Positions 55,889-64,000 of a DNA stretch of 64,000 nucleotides are shown piece by piece. Under the pieces are notes generated by a model that did no database searches, was not told the origin of the DNA, and saw only the letters and a program-made list of their open reading frames with translations. Each line of letters opens with the position of its first letter. The first letter of the stretch is position 1. The position numbers and the translations under genes are program-made. The DNA is from Pseudomonas putida (GTDB taxonomy: Bacteria; Pseudomonadota; Gammaproteobacteria; Pseudomonadales; Pseudomonadaceae): assembly GCA_029953615.1 (NCBI GenBank), contig CP124529.1, positions 1,240,001 to 1,304,000 of the forward strand, read 5' to 3'.

Positions 55889-55930
55889 AAGCGCAACACC
55901 GTGTCTTTTCAGAAATCCAGGAAACACCGC

Positions 55931-56149
55931 ATGAAAAAGCTTCTGCTGCCAGCCCTGCTGTTCGGCACCGTCGCCACCCTGGCCGGCTGCTCCACCCCTA
56001 GCCAGATCATTCTCAACGACGGCCGTGAAATCCAGACGGTCGACGTACCGGAATTCGATGCCGACTCCGGCTTCTACGAGTTCCAGCAACTCGACGGCAA
56101 ACGCACCCGCATCAACAAGGATCAGGTACGCACCATCAGCGACCTGTAA
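55931..56149 (+). CDS. YgdI/YgdR (DUF903) family small lipoprotein
   Basis: The product has 72 residues from the ATG at 55931 (MKKLLLPALLFG). The lipobox is LAGC (Cys near 20). The mature 52 residues form the SH3-like YgdI/YgdR domain (IILNDGREIQTVDVPEFD, and a C-terminal block with RINKDQVRTI). The function is unknown in all members. It ends 18 bases before a two-way terminator. A start ten codons upstream is possible but would disrupt the signal peptide. Confidence 0.9.
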   Translation: MKKLLLPALLFGTVATLAGCSTPSQIILNDGREIQTVDVPEFDADSGFYEFQQLDGKRTRINKDQVRTISDL

Positions 56150-56167
56150 TCTCACGTTGAGAGCAAA

Positions 56168-56199
56168 GAAAAAGGCGATCCGGTTGGATCGCCTTTTTT
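56168..56199. terminator. Bidirectional Rho-independent terminator between the small lipoprotein and sspB
   Basis: A perfect stem AAGGCGATCC / GGATCGCCTT with a GGTT loop has T-runs on both strands. It serves the converging lipoprotein and sspAB genes; the second arm abuts the sspB stop. Confidence 0.9.
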
Positions 56200-56200
56200 G

Positions 56201-56629
56201 TTACTTGACCACTTTCAGGCTTGGTCGGCCAGTCGGACGTGGTGGCTGGCCGCCACCCTCTGGCGGGCCATCGTCATCCGGCTGCACATCATCGTCTTCC
56301 AGGCCCTCGTCATCCTGCGACGGCTCTAGCTCAAAAACCATGCCCTGGCCATTTTCCCGGGCGTAGATACCCAGGATGGCGCCAACCGGCACAAACAGCG
56401 AGTGAGCCACGCCACTGAAGCGGCCCTCGAAGCTGACCGCGTCGTTGTCCATGTGCAGGCTGCGCACGGCGCTTGGCGAGATATTCAACACAATCTGGCC
56501 ATCACTGGCGAAACCATCCGGCACCTGGACCTTCGGGAACTCGGCATTGACCAGCATATGGGGCGTGCAATCGTTGTCGACGATCCACTCGTACAGTGCT
56601 CGAACCAGATAGGGGCGACTGGAGTTCAT
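56201..56629 (-). CDS. sspB: ClpXP protease specificity-enhancing factor SspB
   Basis: The product has 142 residues from the ATG at 56629 (AGGAG upstream). The folded substrate-binding domain covers about residues 1-105 (PYLVRALYEWIVDNDCTPH). A long acidic, Pro/Gly-rich linker leads to the C-terminal ClpX-binding tail RPSLKVVK. It delivers ssrA-tagged proteins to ClpXP. It is co-transcribed with sspA (10-base gap). Confidence 0.95.
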   Translation of the reverse strand: MNSSRPYLVRALYEWIVDNDCTPHMLVNAEFPKVQVPDGFASDGQIVLNISPSAVRSLHMDNDAVSFEGRFSGVAHSLFVPVGAILGIYARENGQGMVFELEPSQDDEGLEDDDVQPDDDGPPEGGGQPPRPTGRPSLKVVK

Positions 56630-56639
56630 CAACGGCTCC

Positions 56640-57358
<719 letters not shown>

Positions 57359-57381
57359 AACAACCAGAAACTACTGCGTGA

Positions 57382-58161
57382 TCAGTGCACGTCCTTCCAG
57401 TATTCACGCTTGAGCAAATAGGCGAATACGAAGAAGAAAGCCAGGTACAGCAACACGTAGGTACCGATGCGCTGGCTTTCCAGTTTGACCGGGTTGGCCG
57501 AATAGGCCAGGAAGGTCACCAGGTTCTTGACCTTCTCGTCGAACTGCTCGGTTGTCAGGGTACCGGATTTCGGCGTAATGGTCAGCTGGTCGCAGGCTTC
57601 ATGGGTGATAGGGCTACCGGTCAACGGGTCGAATTGCTTCTTGCCATCGGTCACGGTCTGCACTTGTTTGCAGCCAATCACCTGGTTGCCTTGCAGGCCG
57701 ACCAGCACGTTAGGCATGCCGACGTTCGGGAACACCTTGTTGTTTACCCCGTAAGGCCGCGATGGGTCCTCATAGAAGCTGCGCAGGTAGGTGTACAACC
57801 AGTCGGTACCACGCACACGGGCCACCAGGGTCAGGTCGGGCGGCGCGGCGCCGAACCAGGTCTTGGCGTCACTGGGCTTCATGCCAATCTGCATGTGGTC
57901 ACCGATCTTGGCACCCGTGAACACCAGCTTCTCCAGCATCAGCTCGTGCGGAATGCCCAGGTCATCGGCCACCCGCTCGTAACGCTGGAACTTGGCACTG
58001 TGGCAACCCATGCAATAGTTGGCAAAGGTACGCGCACCGTCCTGCATGGCGGCCTTGTCACTCAGGTCGATGTCGACCTTGTCCAGCTCGAGGCCGTGTT
58101 CGGCAGCGAAGGAAAAGGCAGGCATCACTGCCAGCAAAAATACTGCAATCAACTTTTTCAT
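57382..58161 (-). CDS. petC: Cytochrome bc1 complex, cytochrome c1 subunit
   Basis: The product has 259 residues from the ATG at 58161, overlapping the petB stop (TGATG). A Sec signal peptide ends near AFSFAAEHG. The haem is bound by CMGCH (residues 50-54) and the axial Met is probably in a downstream VGMPN-type segment. A C-terminal membrane helix (IGTYVLLYLAFFFVFAYLL) anchors it. It passes electrons from the Rieske protein to soluble cytochrome c. Confidence 0.96.
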   Translation of the reverse strand: MKKLIAVFLLAVMPAFSFAAEHGLELDKVDIDLSDKAAMQDGARTFANYCMGCHSAKFQRYERVADDLGIPHELMLEKLVFTGAKIGDHMQIGMKPSDAKTWFGAAPPDLTLVARVRGTDWLYTYLRSFYEDPSRPYGVNNKVFPNVGMPNVLVGLQGNQVIGCKQVQTVTDGKKQFDPLTGSPITHEACDQLTITPKSGTLTTEQFDEKVKNLVTFLAYSANPVKLESQRIGTYVLLYLAFFFVFAYLLKREYWKDVH

Positions 58162-59373
58162 CAGCCAGTCACCCTTTCCGGAACCGGTTTGGTCTTCTCG
58201 AGCCTTGTGTAGAACGGCATCAGCAGGAAGTAGGCGAAGTACAACACCGTGCACACCTGCGACAGCAAGGTACGCCCAGGTGTCGGTGCCAGTACGCCCA
58301 GCACGCCGAGGATGACGAAGGCCACGCAGAACACCAGCAGGAAGAGTTTGCTGATCCAGCCCTTGTAGCGCATGGAGCGCACCGGGCTGCGGTCGAGCCA
58401 GGGCAGTACGAACAACACGGCGATGGCCGCACCCATGGCGATGACGCCCATCAACTTGTCAGGCACCGCACGCAGGATCGCGTAGAACGGCGTGAAGTAC
58501 CACACAGGCGCAATGTGCTCAGGGGTCTTGAAGGCGTTGGCCTGTTCGAAGTTGGGTTTCTCCAGGAAGTACCCACCCATTTCCGGGAAGAAGAACACCA
58601 CGGCGCAGAACACGAACAGGAACACCACCACGCCGACGATGTCCTTGACGGTGTAGTACGGGTGGAATGGGATACCGTCCAGCGGGATGCCGTTTTCATC
58701 CTTTTTCTTCTTGATGTCGACGCCGTCCGGGTTGTTCGAACCCACTTCGTGAAGGGCGAGGATGTGCAGTACCACCAGGCCGAGAATCACGATCGGCAAG
58801 GCGACCACATGCAGGGCGAAGAAGCGGTTCAGGGTGATGCCCGAGATCAGGTAGTCACCGCGGATCCACTGGGTAAGGTCGCCACCGATCACCGGGATGG
58901 CACCGAACAGCGAGATGATCACCTGGGCACCCCAGTACGACATCTGGCCCCACGGCAGCAGGTAGCCCATGAAGGCTTCGGCCATCAGCGCCAGGGTAGA
59001 TCAGCATGCCGAACAGCCACACCAGTTCACGCGGCTTCTGGTAGGAGCCGTAGAGCAGGCCGCGGAACATGTGCAGATAGACCACGATGAAGAACGCCGA
59101 TGCACCGGTTGAGTGCAGGTAGCGCAGGATCCAGCCATATTCCACGTCACGCATGATGTACTCGACCGAGGCGAACGCCTCTTCCGCCGAGGGCGTGAAG
59201 CTCATGGTCAGCCATACACCGGTGACGATCTGGTTGACCAGCACCAGCAACGCCAGCGAGCCGAAGAAGTACAGGAAGTTGAAGTTCTTGGGCGCGTAAT
59301 ACTTGCTCAGGTGGTCTTCCCACATCTTGGTGGCGGGGAAGCGAGCATCAATCCAGTCCATGAACTTGCTCAT
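58161..59373 (-). pseudogene. petB: Cytochrome bc1 complex, cytochrome b subunit, frame broken by one extra base (probably sequence error)
   Basis: The ATG at 59373 (or 59376) starts [18 protein letters not shown]. Near 58994 a GGG run (expected GG) on the plus strand shifts the frame after FGMLIY. Removing one base restores [20 protein letters not shown] and a 403-residue protein of the right length. Haem-ligand helices contain [19 protein letters not shown] and [21 protein letters not shown]. The quinol-site motif reads PVWY instead of PEWY. It oxidises ubiquinol in the membrane. A truly broken petB would abolish the bc1 complex, so an error is likely. Confidence 0.93.
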
Positions 59374-59967
59374 CATGCGTTCTCCTGGTCAACGCCGATG
59401 ACGACGATCTCGTCCGACTCGTAAGAGTGCGGTGGCACGGGCAGGTTGAGAGGCGCCGGCTGCGACTTGTAGACACGGCCAGCCAGGTCGTAGTGGGGAG
59501 CCGTGGCACGGGCAGAAATAGCCACCGACCCATTTGGGGCCAAGGTCGGCGGGTGCAACTTCCGGGCGGAAGGTGGGCGAGCAGCCCAGGTGCGTGCACA
59601 GGCCGACGAGGATGAGGATTTCCGGCTTGATCGAACGAACCTGGGGGTCGACGTAGGTCGGCTGCACCGAGGCCTTGGACTCCGGGTCAGCCAGGTCACC
59701 GACGACTTTCTTCAGGTTGCCGAGGATTTCGTCCGTTCGCCGCACGATGAACACCGGCTGGCCACGCCATTCGGCCACCATTTGCTGCCCGGCCTCGACC
59801 TTGGCGATATTGACCTTCACCGGTGCACCCGCGGCTTTCGCCTTGGCACTGGGAAACCATGACCCCACGAACGGTACCGCAGCCCCCACTGCCCCCGCCG
59901 CCCCGACTACGGATGTCGCGGCTACGAGGAAGCGGCGCCGGCCTGCGTTGACGCCGTCATTGCTCAT
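59373..59967 (-). pseudogene. petA: Cytochrome bc1 complex, Rieske iron-sulfur subunit, frame broken by one extra base (probably sequence error)
   Basis: From the ATG at 59967 a Tat-type signal (GRRRFLVAAT) and membrane helix lead to the Rieske domain. The 2Fe-2S ligands are Cys124 and His126 (CTHLGC) and Cys152 and His155 (CPCHGS). At 59495-59498 a GGGG run (expected GGG) shifts the frame right after HGS. Removing one base gives HYDLAGRVYKSQPAPLNLP and a normal 197-residue protein ending in the petB start. Without correction the C-terminal third is replaced by unrelated sequence. The 213-base gap to the rpsI terminator presumably holds the pet promoter, but I see no convincing hexamers. Confidence 0.93.
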
Positions 59968-60180
59968 TCAGTCCTCTCCCATCAGCTTGCTTGGCCTGTT
60001 GAACCAGACCCTGTACTTAGGTTGTGTCAGTGGCGCTAAAAATTGGTCGCCATGGTAAGAAACAAATCCACACACTGACAAGGTGATTACCCCAGCCAGG
60101 GGGCACTACCCGTGCTTTGCTTGATCTGTGTCTATGCGACAAGTGGTCACTGACATGCTGACAGGTTAGTCCAAGACATA

Positions 60181-60214
60181 AAAAAAGCCCGGTTCCAAGG
60201 AACCGGGCTTTTTT
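60181..60214 (-). terminator. Rho-independent terminator of rplM-rpsI
   Basis: A perfect 16-bp stem (AAGCCCGGTTCC / GGAACCGGGCTT plus A/T extensions) with T-runs on both strands lies 18 bases after the rpsI stop. It separates the ribosomal operon from petABC. Confidence 0.92.
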
Positions 60215-60231
60215 CGACTGCCGAAGCGGTA

Positions 60232-60624
60232 TTAACGCTTGGAGTACTGAGGACGCTTACGCGCTTTACGCAGACCCACTTTCTTACGCTCGACTTCACG
60301 AGCGTCGCGGGTGACGTAGCCAGCACGACGCAGAGCGCCACGCAGGGTTTCGTCGTATTCCATCAGAGCGCGGGTGATACCGTGACGGATCGCACCGGCT
60401 TGACCGCTGACACCACCACCGGAAACGGTGACGTAGATGTCGAACTTCTCGACGGTTTCGGTCAGCTCGAGCGGCTGACGAACAACCATGCGAGCGGTTT
60501 CGCGACCGAAGAACACGTCCAGAGAACGGTTGTTGATGGAAATGTTACCAGTACCCGGACGCAGGAATACGCGAGCGGTTGCGGTCTTGCGACGGCCAGT
60601 GCCGTAGTTTTGAGTCGCCGACAT
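60232..60624 (-). CDS. rpsI: 30S ribosomal protein S9
   Basis: The product has 130 residues, standard length. It begins [20 protein letters not shown] and ends in the basic tail [13 protein letters not shown] that reaches the P-site tRNA. It follows rplM by 14 bases in the conserved L13-S9 operon. Confidence 0.99.
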   Translation of the reverse strand: MSATQNYGTGRRKTATARVFLRPGTGNISINNRSLDVFFGRETARMVVRQPLELTETVEKFDIYVTVSGGGVSGQAGAIRHGITRALMEYDETLRGALRRAGYVTRDAREVERKKVGLRKARKRPQYSKR

Positions 60625-60638
60625 AATGAACTATCCCG

Positions 60639-61067
60639 TTAGATCTTCAGTTCTTGAGGCTGCTGAGCAGTGTGTGGGTGAGCAGCACCCGCGTACACTT
60701 TCAGCTTGCGGTACATGTCGCGACCCAGCGGGTTCTTCGGCAGCATGCCTTTGACCGCAGTTTCGATAACACGCTCAGGGGCCTTGGCGATCAACTTCTC
60801 GAAGTTGATTTCCTTGATACCGCCCGGGAAACCGGAGTGGGAGTAGTACATCTTGTCGGAAGACTTGGCACCAGTCACACGAACCTGCTCGGCGTTGATA
60901 ACGACGATGTAGTCGCCGGTGTCAACGTGAGGGGTGTATTCTGGCTTGTGTTTGCCACGCAGACGGCTAGCGATTTCGGTAGCCAGACGACCCAGGGTCT
61001 GGCCAGCGGCGTCGACTACGAACCACTCGCGCTTTACTGTTTCCGGTTTAGCAGTAAAAGTTTTCAT
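60639..61067 (-). CDS. rplM: 50S ribosomal protein L13
   Basis: The product has 142 residues, standard length, beginning [20 protein letters not shown] with the family block [21 protein letters not shown]13 is an early assembly protein of the large subunit. It is the first gene of the rplM-rpsI operon with a good upstream promoter. Confidence 0.99.
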   Translation of the reverse strand: MKTFTAKPETVKREWFVVDAAGQTLGRLATEIASRLRGKHKPEYTPHVDTGDYIVVINAEQVRVTGAKSSDKMYYSHSGFPGGIKEINFEKLIAKAPERVIETAVKGMLPKNPLGRDMYRKLKVYAGAAHPHTAQQPQELKI

Positions 61068-61110
61068 TCTCTAAAGCCTCAGAGGCCGCCCAGCGAAAAA
61101 TAGACGGCGA

Positions 61111-61139
61111 ATCTTACTGGATAGTGCACAGCTTGCCAA
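61111..61139 (-). promoter_or_regulatory. Sigma70-type promoter of rplM-rpsI
   Basis: On the minus strand TTGGCA and TAAGAT are separated by 17 bases, about 45 bases before the rplM ATG. The rest of the 258-base gap to the aldo-keto reductase gene shows no clear gene. Confidence 0.65.
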
Positions 61140-61325
61140 GGGCAAGCGCGCAGCCGAACGCTGACGCTTTTGGGGGCTCGGGTCAGGCACGCCAGTGTTC
61201 GACGGGGTTCTTCCTGCGTGGTGGTGCATCACTTCCGCCACACGGAGAGGTGCCGAATTATCCAGATTGCGCGAAAAATTTCAACCTGCTTTGATGGGCT
61301 TATTTGCCCAAGGAGTGTCTACCCG

Positions 61326-62367
61326 ATGGAATACCGTCAGCTCGGCCGTACCGACCTCAACGTCAGCGCCCTGTGCCTGGGCACCATGACCTGGGGCGAA
61401 CAGAACGACCAGGCAGAGGCCTTCGCGCAGATTGCCCGGGCCAAGGCCGCCGGGGTCAACTTCATCGACACCGCCGAGATGTACCCGGTGCCGCCACCGC
61501 CCCGAGACCTACGCTGCCACCGAGCGCATCATCGGCAACTGGTTCAAGGCCAGTGCCGATCGCGATGAATGGGTACTGGCGAGCAAGGTCGCGGGCCCCG
61601 GCAACGGCATCAGCCATATTCGCGACGGCCAGCTCAGGCACAACCGCCAGCACATAGTCGCGGCACTGGACGAGAGCCTCAAGCGCCTGCAGACCGACCG
61701 CATCGACCTGTACCAGCTGCACTGGCCCGAGCGCAGCACCAACTTCTTCGGCAAGCTGGGCTACCAACACCTGCCGCAGGACCACTTCACCCCGCTGGAA
61801 GAAACCCTTGAAGTGCTCGACGAGCAAGTGCGCGCGGGCAAGATCCGCCACATCGGCCTGTCCAACGAAACGCCATGGGGCACCATGAAGTTCCTGCAGC
61901 TGGCCGAAAGCCGTGGCTGGCCGCGGGCGGTGTCGATCCAGAACCCGTACAACCTGCTCAACCGCAGTTTCGAAGTGGGCCTGGCGGAAGTGGCCATCCG
62001 CGAGCAGTGTGGCCTGCTGGCCTATTCACCGCTGGCGTTCGGTATGCTTTCCGGCAAATACGAGAACGGCGCACGCCCGGAAAACGCACGCCTGACCCTG
62101 TTCAGCCGCTTTGCCCGCTACTCCAACCCACAGACCGTGGCGGCCTGCAGCCGCTACGTGCAACTGGCCCGTGATCACGGCCTGGATCCGGCGCAAATGG
62201 CCTTGGCGTTCGTCACCCGGCAGCCATTCGTGACCAGCAACATCATTGGCGCGACCAGCCTCGAACAACTGGACAGCAACCTGGCCAGCCTCGAGCTGAG
62301 CCTGAGCGATGAACTGCTGGCGGCGATCGAGGCGATTCACCAGGAACAGCCGAACCCGGCGCCTTGA
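61326..62367 (+). pseudogene. Tas-like aldo/keto reductase, frame broken by one extra C (probably sequence error)
   Basis: The ATG at 61326 starts MEYRQLGRTDLNVSALCLGT. The catalytic region VNFIDTAEMYPVP is followed near 61497 by CCACCGCC where CCACGCC is expected, which shifts the frame. Removing one C gives PPRPETYAATERIIGNWF and then the rest of the barrel: catalytic Lys (VLASKVAGPGN), QLHWPERSTNFFG, and the NADPH region VTSNIIGATSLEQLDSNL. The corrected protein has 346 residues and is closest to the Tas subgroup. The physiological substrate is unknown. It is a single gene divergent from rplM. Confidence 0.9.
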
Positions 62368-62382
62368 GCCGACCCTGTGCTG

Positions 62383-62473
62383 GTTTCTTCGCGGGCTCGC
62401 CCGCTCCCACAAGTACTGCACAGCCATTGAACTGTGTGCGGTCCCTGTGGGAGCGGGCGAGCCCGCGAAGAAA
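62383..62473. repeat. Inverted pair of REP elements, family A
   Basis: GTTTCTTCGCGGGCTCGCCC faces its complement GGGCGAGCCCGCGAAGAAAC. The usual GGCCTC ends are replaced by GTTTC on both arms, a compensated change that keeps the stem. It lies between two genes in the same direction. Confidence 0.85.
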
Positions 62474-62557
62474 CACGCGCGGTCCGGCAGGCTAGACACA
62501 ATCGCCAAAAAATAAGACGATCCAGCCGGTGATTGACCACTCTACCCTATAAGAACA

Positions 62558-63562
62558 ATGACAATGATGTTTACCCAACCCTCCGCGTCGCTGCGGCGCG
62601 TCTGCATCCTGGCCATTGACAAGGTATTCGCTTCGACCTTGATGCAGGCCAAGGATTTCTTCCACCTCGCCAGCTTGCGCTACAGCAAACAGCTGGGCCT
62701 GGGCCTGCAGCCGATGTTCGAGATCCGCCTGGTGAGCCCCGACGGCCAGCCCGTGGACAGCTTCAGCAATGTGCAACTCCCGGTCGATGGCGGCCTGGAA
62801 GACGCCGATGTGATCATTCTCCCGGCCTTCTGGGACGACTTCGACAACCTGCTGCAGCGTTATCCACAGGTGCTGCCGTGGCTGCGTGAACAGCATGCCC
62901 GTGGCGCTGTGCTGTGCGCCGAGGCCAGTGGGGTGTTCTGGCTGGCCGAGTCCGGCCTGCTCGACGGCAAGGAGGCGACCACCTACTGGCGCTTCTTCAG
63001 CAGCTTTGCCGAGCGCTTCCCGAAGATCCGACTGAACCAGGACAAGCACCTGACCGACGCCGACAATATCTATTGTGCTGGCGGCGCCACTTCAGCCTGC
63101 GACCTGTATATCTACCTGATCGAACGCTTCTGTGGTGCCAACGTGGCCCGCGCCGTATCCCGCGACATCCTCTACGAAGTGCAGCGCAACTACACCCCGG
63201 GGCGCATGGGTTTTGGCGGGCAGAAGCTGCACCAGGACCTGATCATCCTGCAGATCCAGCATTGGCTGGAGGAGCACTTCGCCGACAAGTTCCGCTTCGA
63301 GGACGTCGCTCGCAACCACGGCATGAGCATTCGCAACTTCATGCGCCGCTTCCAGGGCGCGACGGGGGACAAACCGCTGCACTACCTGCAACGGTTGCGG
63401 ATCGAGACAGCCAAGGGGTTGTTGTCGAGCACGCGCAAAAGCATCAAGACCATCAGTTACGAGGTCGGCTATGACGATGCCAGTTTCTTTGCGCGGCTGT
63501 TCCGCCAGCATACCGAGTTGTCGCCGAACCAGTATCGGCAGCAGTTCATGCAGGAGGCTTGA
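62558..63562 (+). CDS. GlxA-type transcriptional regulator (DJ-1/PfpI domain + AraC DNA-binding domain)
   Basis: The product has 334 residues; several close ATGs (62558, 62564, 62567) make the exact start uncertain. Residues 12-205 form a class I glutamine-amidotransferase-like (DJ-1/PfpI) domain. At the nucleophile elbow it reads AEASGVFWLAESGLLDG, with Ala where enzymes have Cys, so it is a sensor and not an enzyme. Residues 230-330 are an AraC helix-turn-helix pair (FRFEDVARNHGMSIRNFMRR, TISYEVGYDDASFFARLFR). Targets and ligand are unknown; the neighbouring reductase is a candidate target. Confidence 0.88.
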   Translation: MTMMFTQPSASLRRVCILAIDKVFASTLMQAKDFFHLASLRYSKQLGLGLQPMFEIRLVSPDGQPVDSFSNVQLPVDGGLEDADVIILPAFWDDFDNLLQRYPQVLPWLREQHARGAVLCAEASGVFWLAESGLLDGKEATTYWRFFSSFAERFPKIRLNQDKHLTDADNIYCAGGATSACDLYIYLIERFCGANVARAVSRDILYEVQRNYTPGRMGFGGQKLHQDLIILQIQHWLEEHFADKFRFEDVARNHGMSIRNFMRRFQGATGDKPLHYLQRLRIETAKGLLSSTRKSIKTISYEVGYDDASFFARLFRQHTELSPNQYRQQFMQEA

Positions 63563-63569
63563 GGCCAAT

Positions 63570-63688
63570 GGGGCTGCTCTGCAGCCCATCGCAGGCAAGC
63601 CAGCTCCCACAGGTATTGCATAAGTCTAAAGGGCTGCGCTAAACCAGTGGGAGCTGGCTTGCCTGCGATGGGCCGCAAAGCGGCCCCA
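63570..63688. repeat. Inverted pair of REP elements, family C
   Basis: GGGGCTGCTCTGCAGCCCAT and GCAGGCAAGCCAGCTCCCACAG face GTGGGAGCTGGCTTGCCTGC followed by GATGGGCCGC and a GCGGCCCC end. It lies between the converging glxA-type gene and zapE. Confidence 0.85.
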
Positions 63689-63694
63689 AAATTC

Positions 63695-64000
63695 TTACGG
63701 CTTGTGAGCGCGCGCCAGGAACTCGTGCGACTGCATCTCCAGCAACCGGCTCAGGGTACGCTGGAACTCGAAGGCCAGCCGCCCGCCGGTATACAGGTCC
63801 TTCAGCTCCACCTCGGCCGAGATGATCAGCTTGACGTTGCGGTCATAGAACTCGTCAACCATGTTGATGAAGCGGCGGGCAATGTCATCGGTGGTGACGC
63901 CCATCTGCTCCACGTTGCTCAGCAGCACGGCATGGAAGATCTTGCCCAGTTCGATGTAGTCGTTCTGGCTGCGAGGGCCGTCGCACAGGGCGCGGAAGTC
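63695..64000 (-). CDS. zapE: Cell division ATPase ZapE (AFG1/LACE1 family), C-terminal part
   Basis: The 3' 101 codons are visible; the frame stays open to the window edge (FRALCDGPRSQNDYIELGKI), so the start is outside. The block ARRFINMVDEFYDRNVKLI and the tail EFQRTLSRLLEMQSHEF are typical of the AFG1-like ATPases. ZapE associates with the Z-ring in E. coli under low oxygen or heat. The Walker motifs lie in the missing part. The order rplM - reductase - zapE fits other pseudomonads as I recall. Confidence 0.9.
   Translation of the reverse strand, partial: DFRALCDGPRSQNDYIELGKIFHAVLLSNVEQMGVTTDDIARRFINMVDEFYDRNVKLIISAEVELKDLYTGGRLAFEFQRTLSRLLEMQSHEFLARAHKP

Overview
This window is a 64 kb piece of a Pseudomonas chromosome, most likely from the P. 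putida group. The protein sequences are recognisably Pseudomonas, the DNA is GC-rich, and the intergenic spaces carry three families of paired REP palindromes typical of P. putida-type genomes. Nothing suggests a plasmid, prophage, integrative element, insertion sequence or CRISPR array. The gene order follows what I recall of P. aeruginosa PAO1 from about PA4371 to PA4438. It is a conserved core-genome region, so most genes can be named confidently.

Layout. 1-2.9 kb: a three-gene periplasmic set (di-haem DUF1111 protein, imelysin lipoprotein, DUF1513 propeller), probably linked to iron. 3.1-7.3 kb: a MexVW-type RND pump without its own outer-membrane channel. 7.4-12.1 kb: the ColRS metal-sensing two-component locus, with an InaA-type kinase-fold protein, a methyltransferase, a small exported protein and a divergent PAP2 phosphatase. 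Two sequences match the ColR-binding consensus, upstream of the methyltransferase and of the phosphatase. 12.3-14.5 kb: groESL with a heat-shock-like promoter. 14.6-28.9 kb: single genes and short operons, namely fxsA, a HugZ-like protein, a DUF481 protein, an alkyltransferase-like protein with ampG, an MdfA-like transporter, mscS, yajQ, panE with an orphan sensor kinase and a cobalamin adenosyltransferase, gst with a Nudix/ThiE fusion, and argJ. 29.1-32.7 kb: secA and a divergent DciA-like gene.

32.7-50.7 kb is the complete dcw (division and cell wall) cluster, read on the minus strand from mraZ to lpxC: mraZ, rsmH, ftsL, ftsI, murE, murF, mraY, murD, ftsW, murG, murC, ddlB, ftsQ, ftsA, ftsZ, lpxC. 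It begins with a sigma70-like promoter overlapped by three 10-bp-spaced MraZ repeats and ends in a UUCG-loop terminator. Next come rnpB and rsmI, the divergent lpoA-yraN-gmhA-dolP operon (the E. coli yraMNOP order), a YgdI/YgdR lipoprotein, sspAB, petABC (cytochrome bc1), rplM-rpsI, an aldo-keto reductase, a GlxA-type regulator and the end of zapE.

A quality warning: five otherwise intact genes (colR, the orphan histidine kinase, petB, petA and the aldo-keto reductase) each carry one extra base that lengthens a short homopolymer. All five are +1 insertions and two hit bc1 subunits, so sequence error is the simplest explanation. They are listed as pseudogenes only because the reading frame as given is broken. 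I did not find a clearly new defence or mobile system. The most interesting items are the ColR-linked genes, the imelysin/di-haem/DUF1513 operon and the REP distribution.
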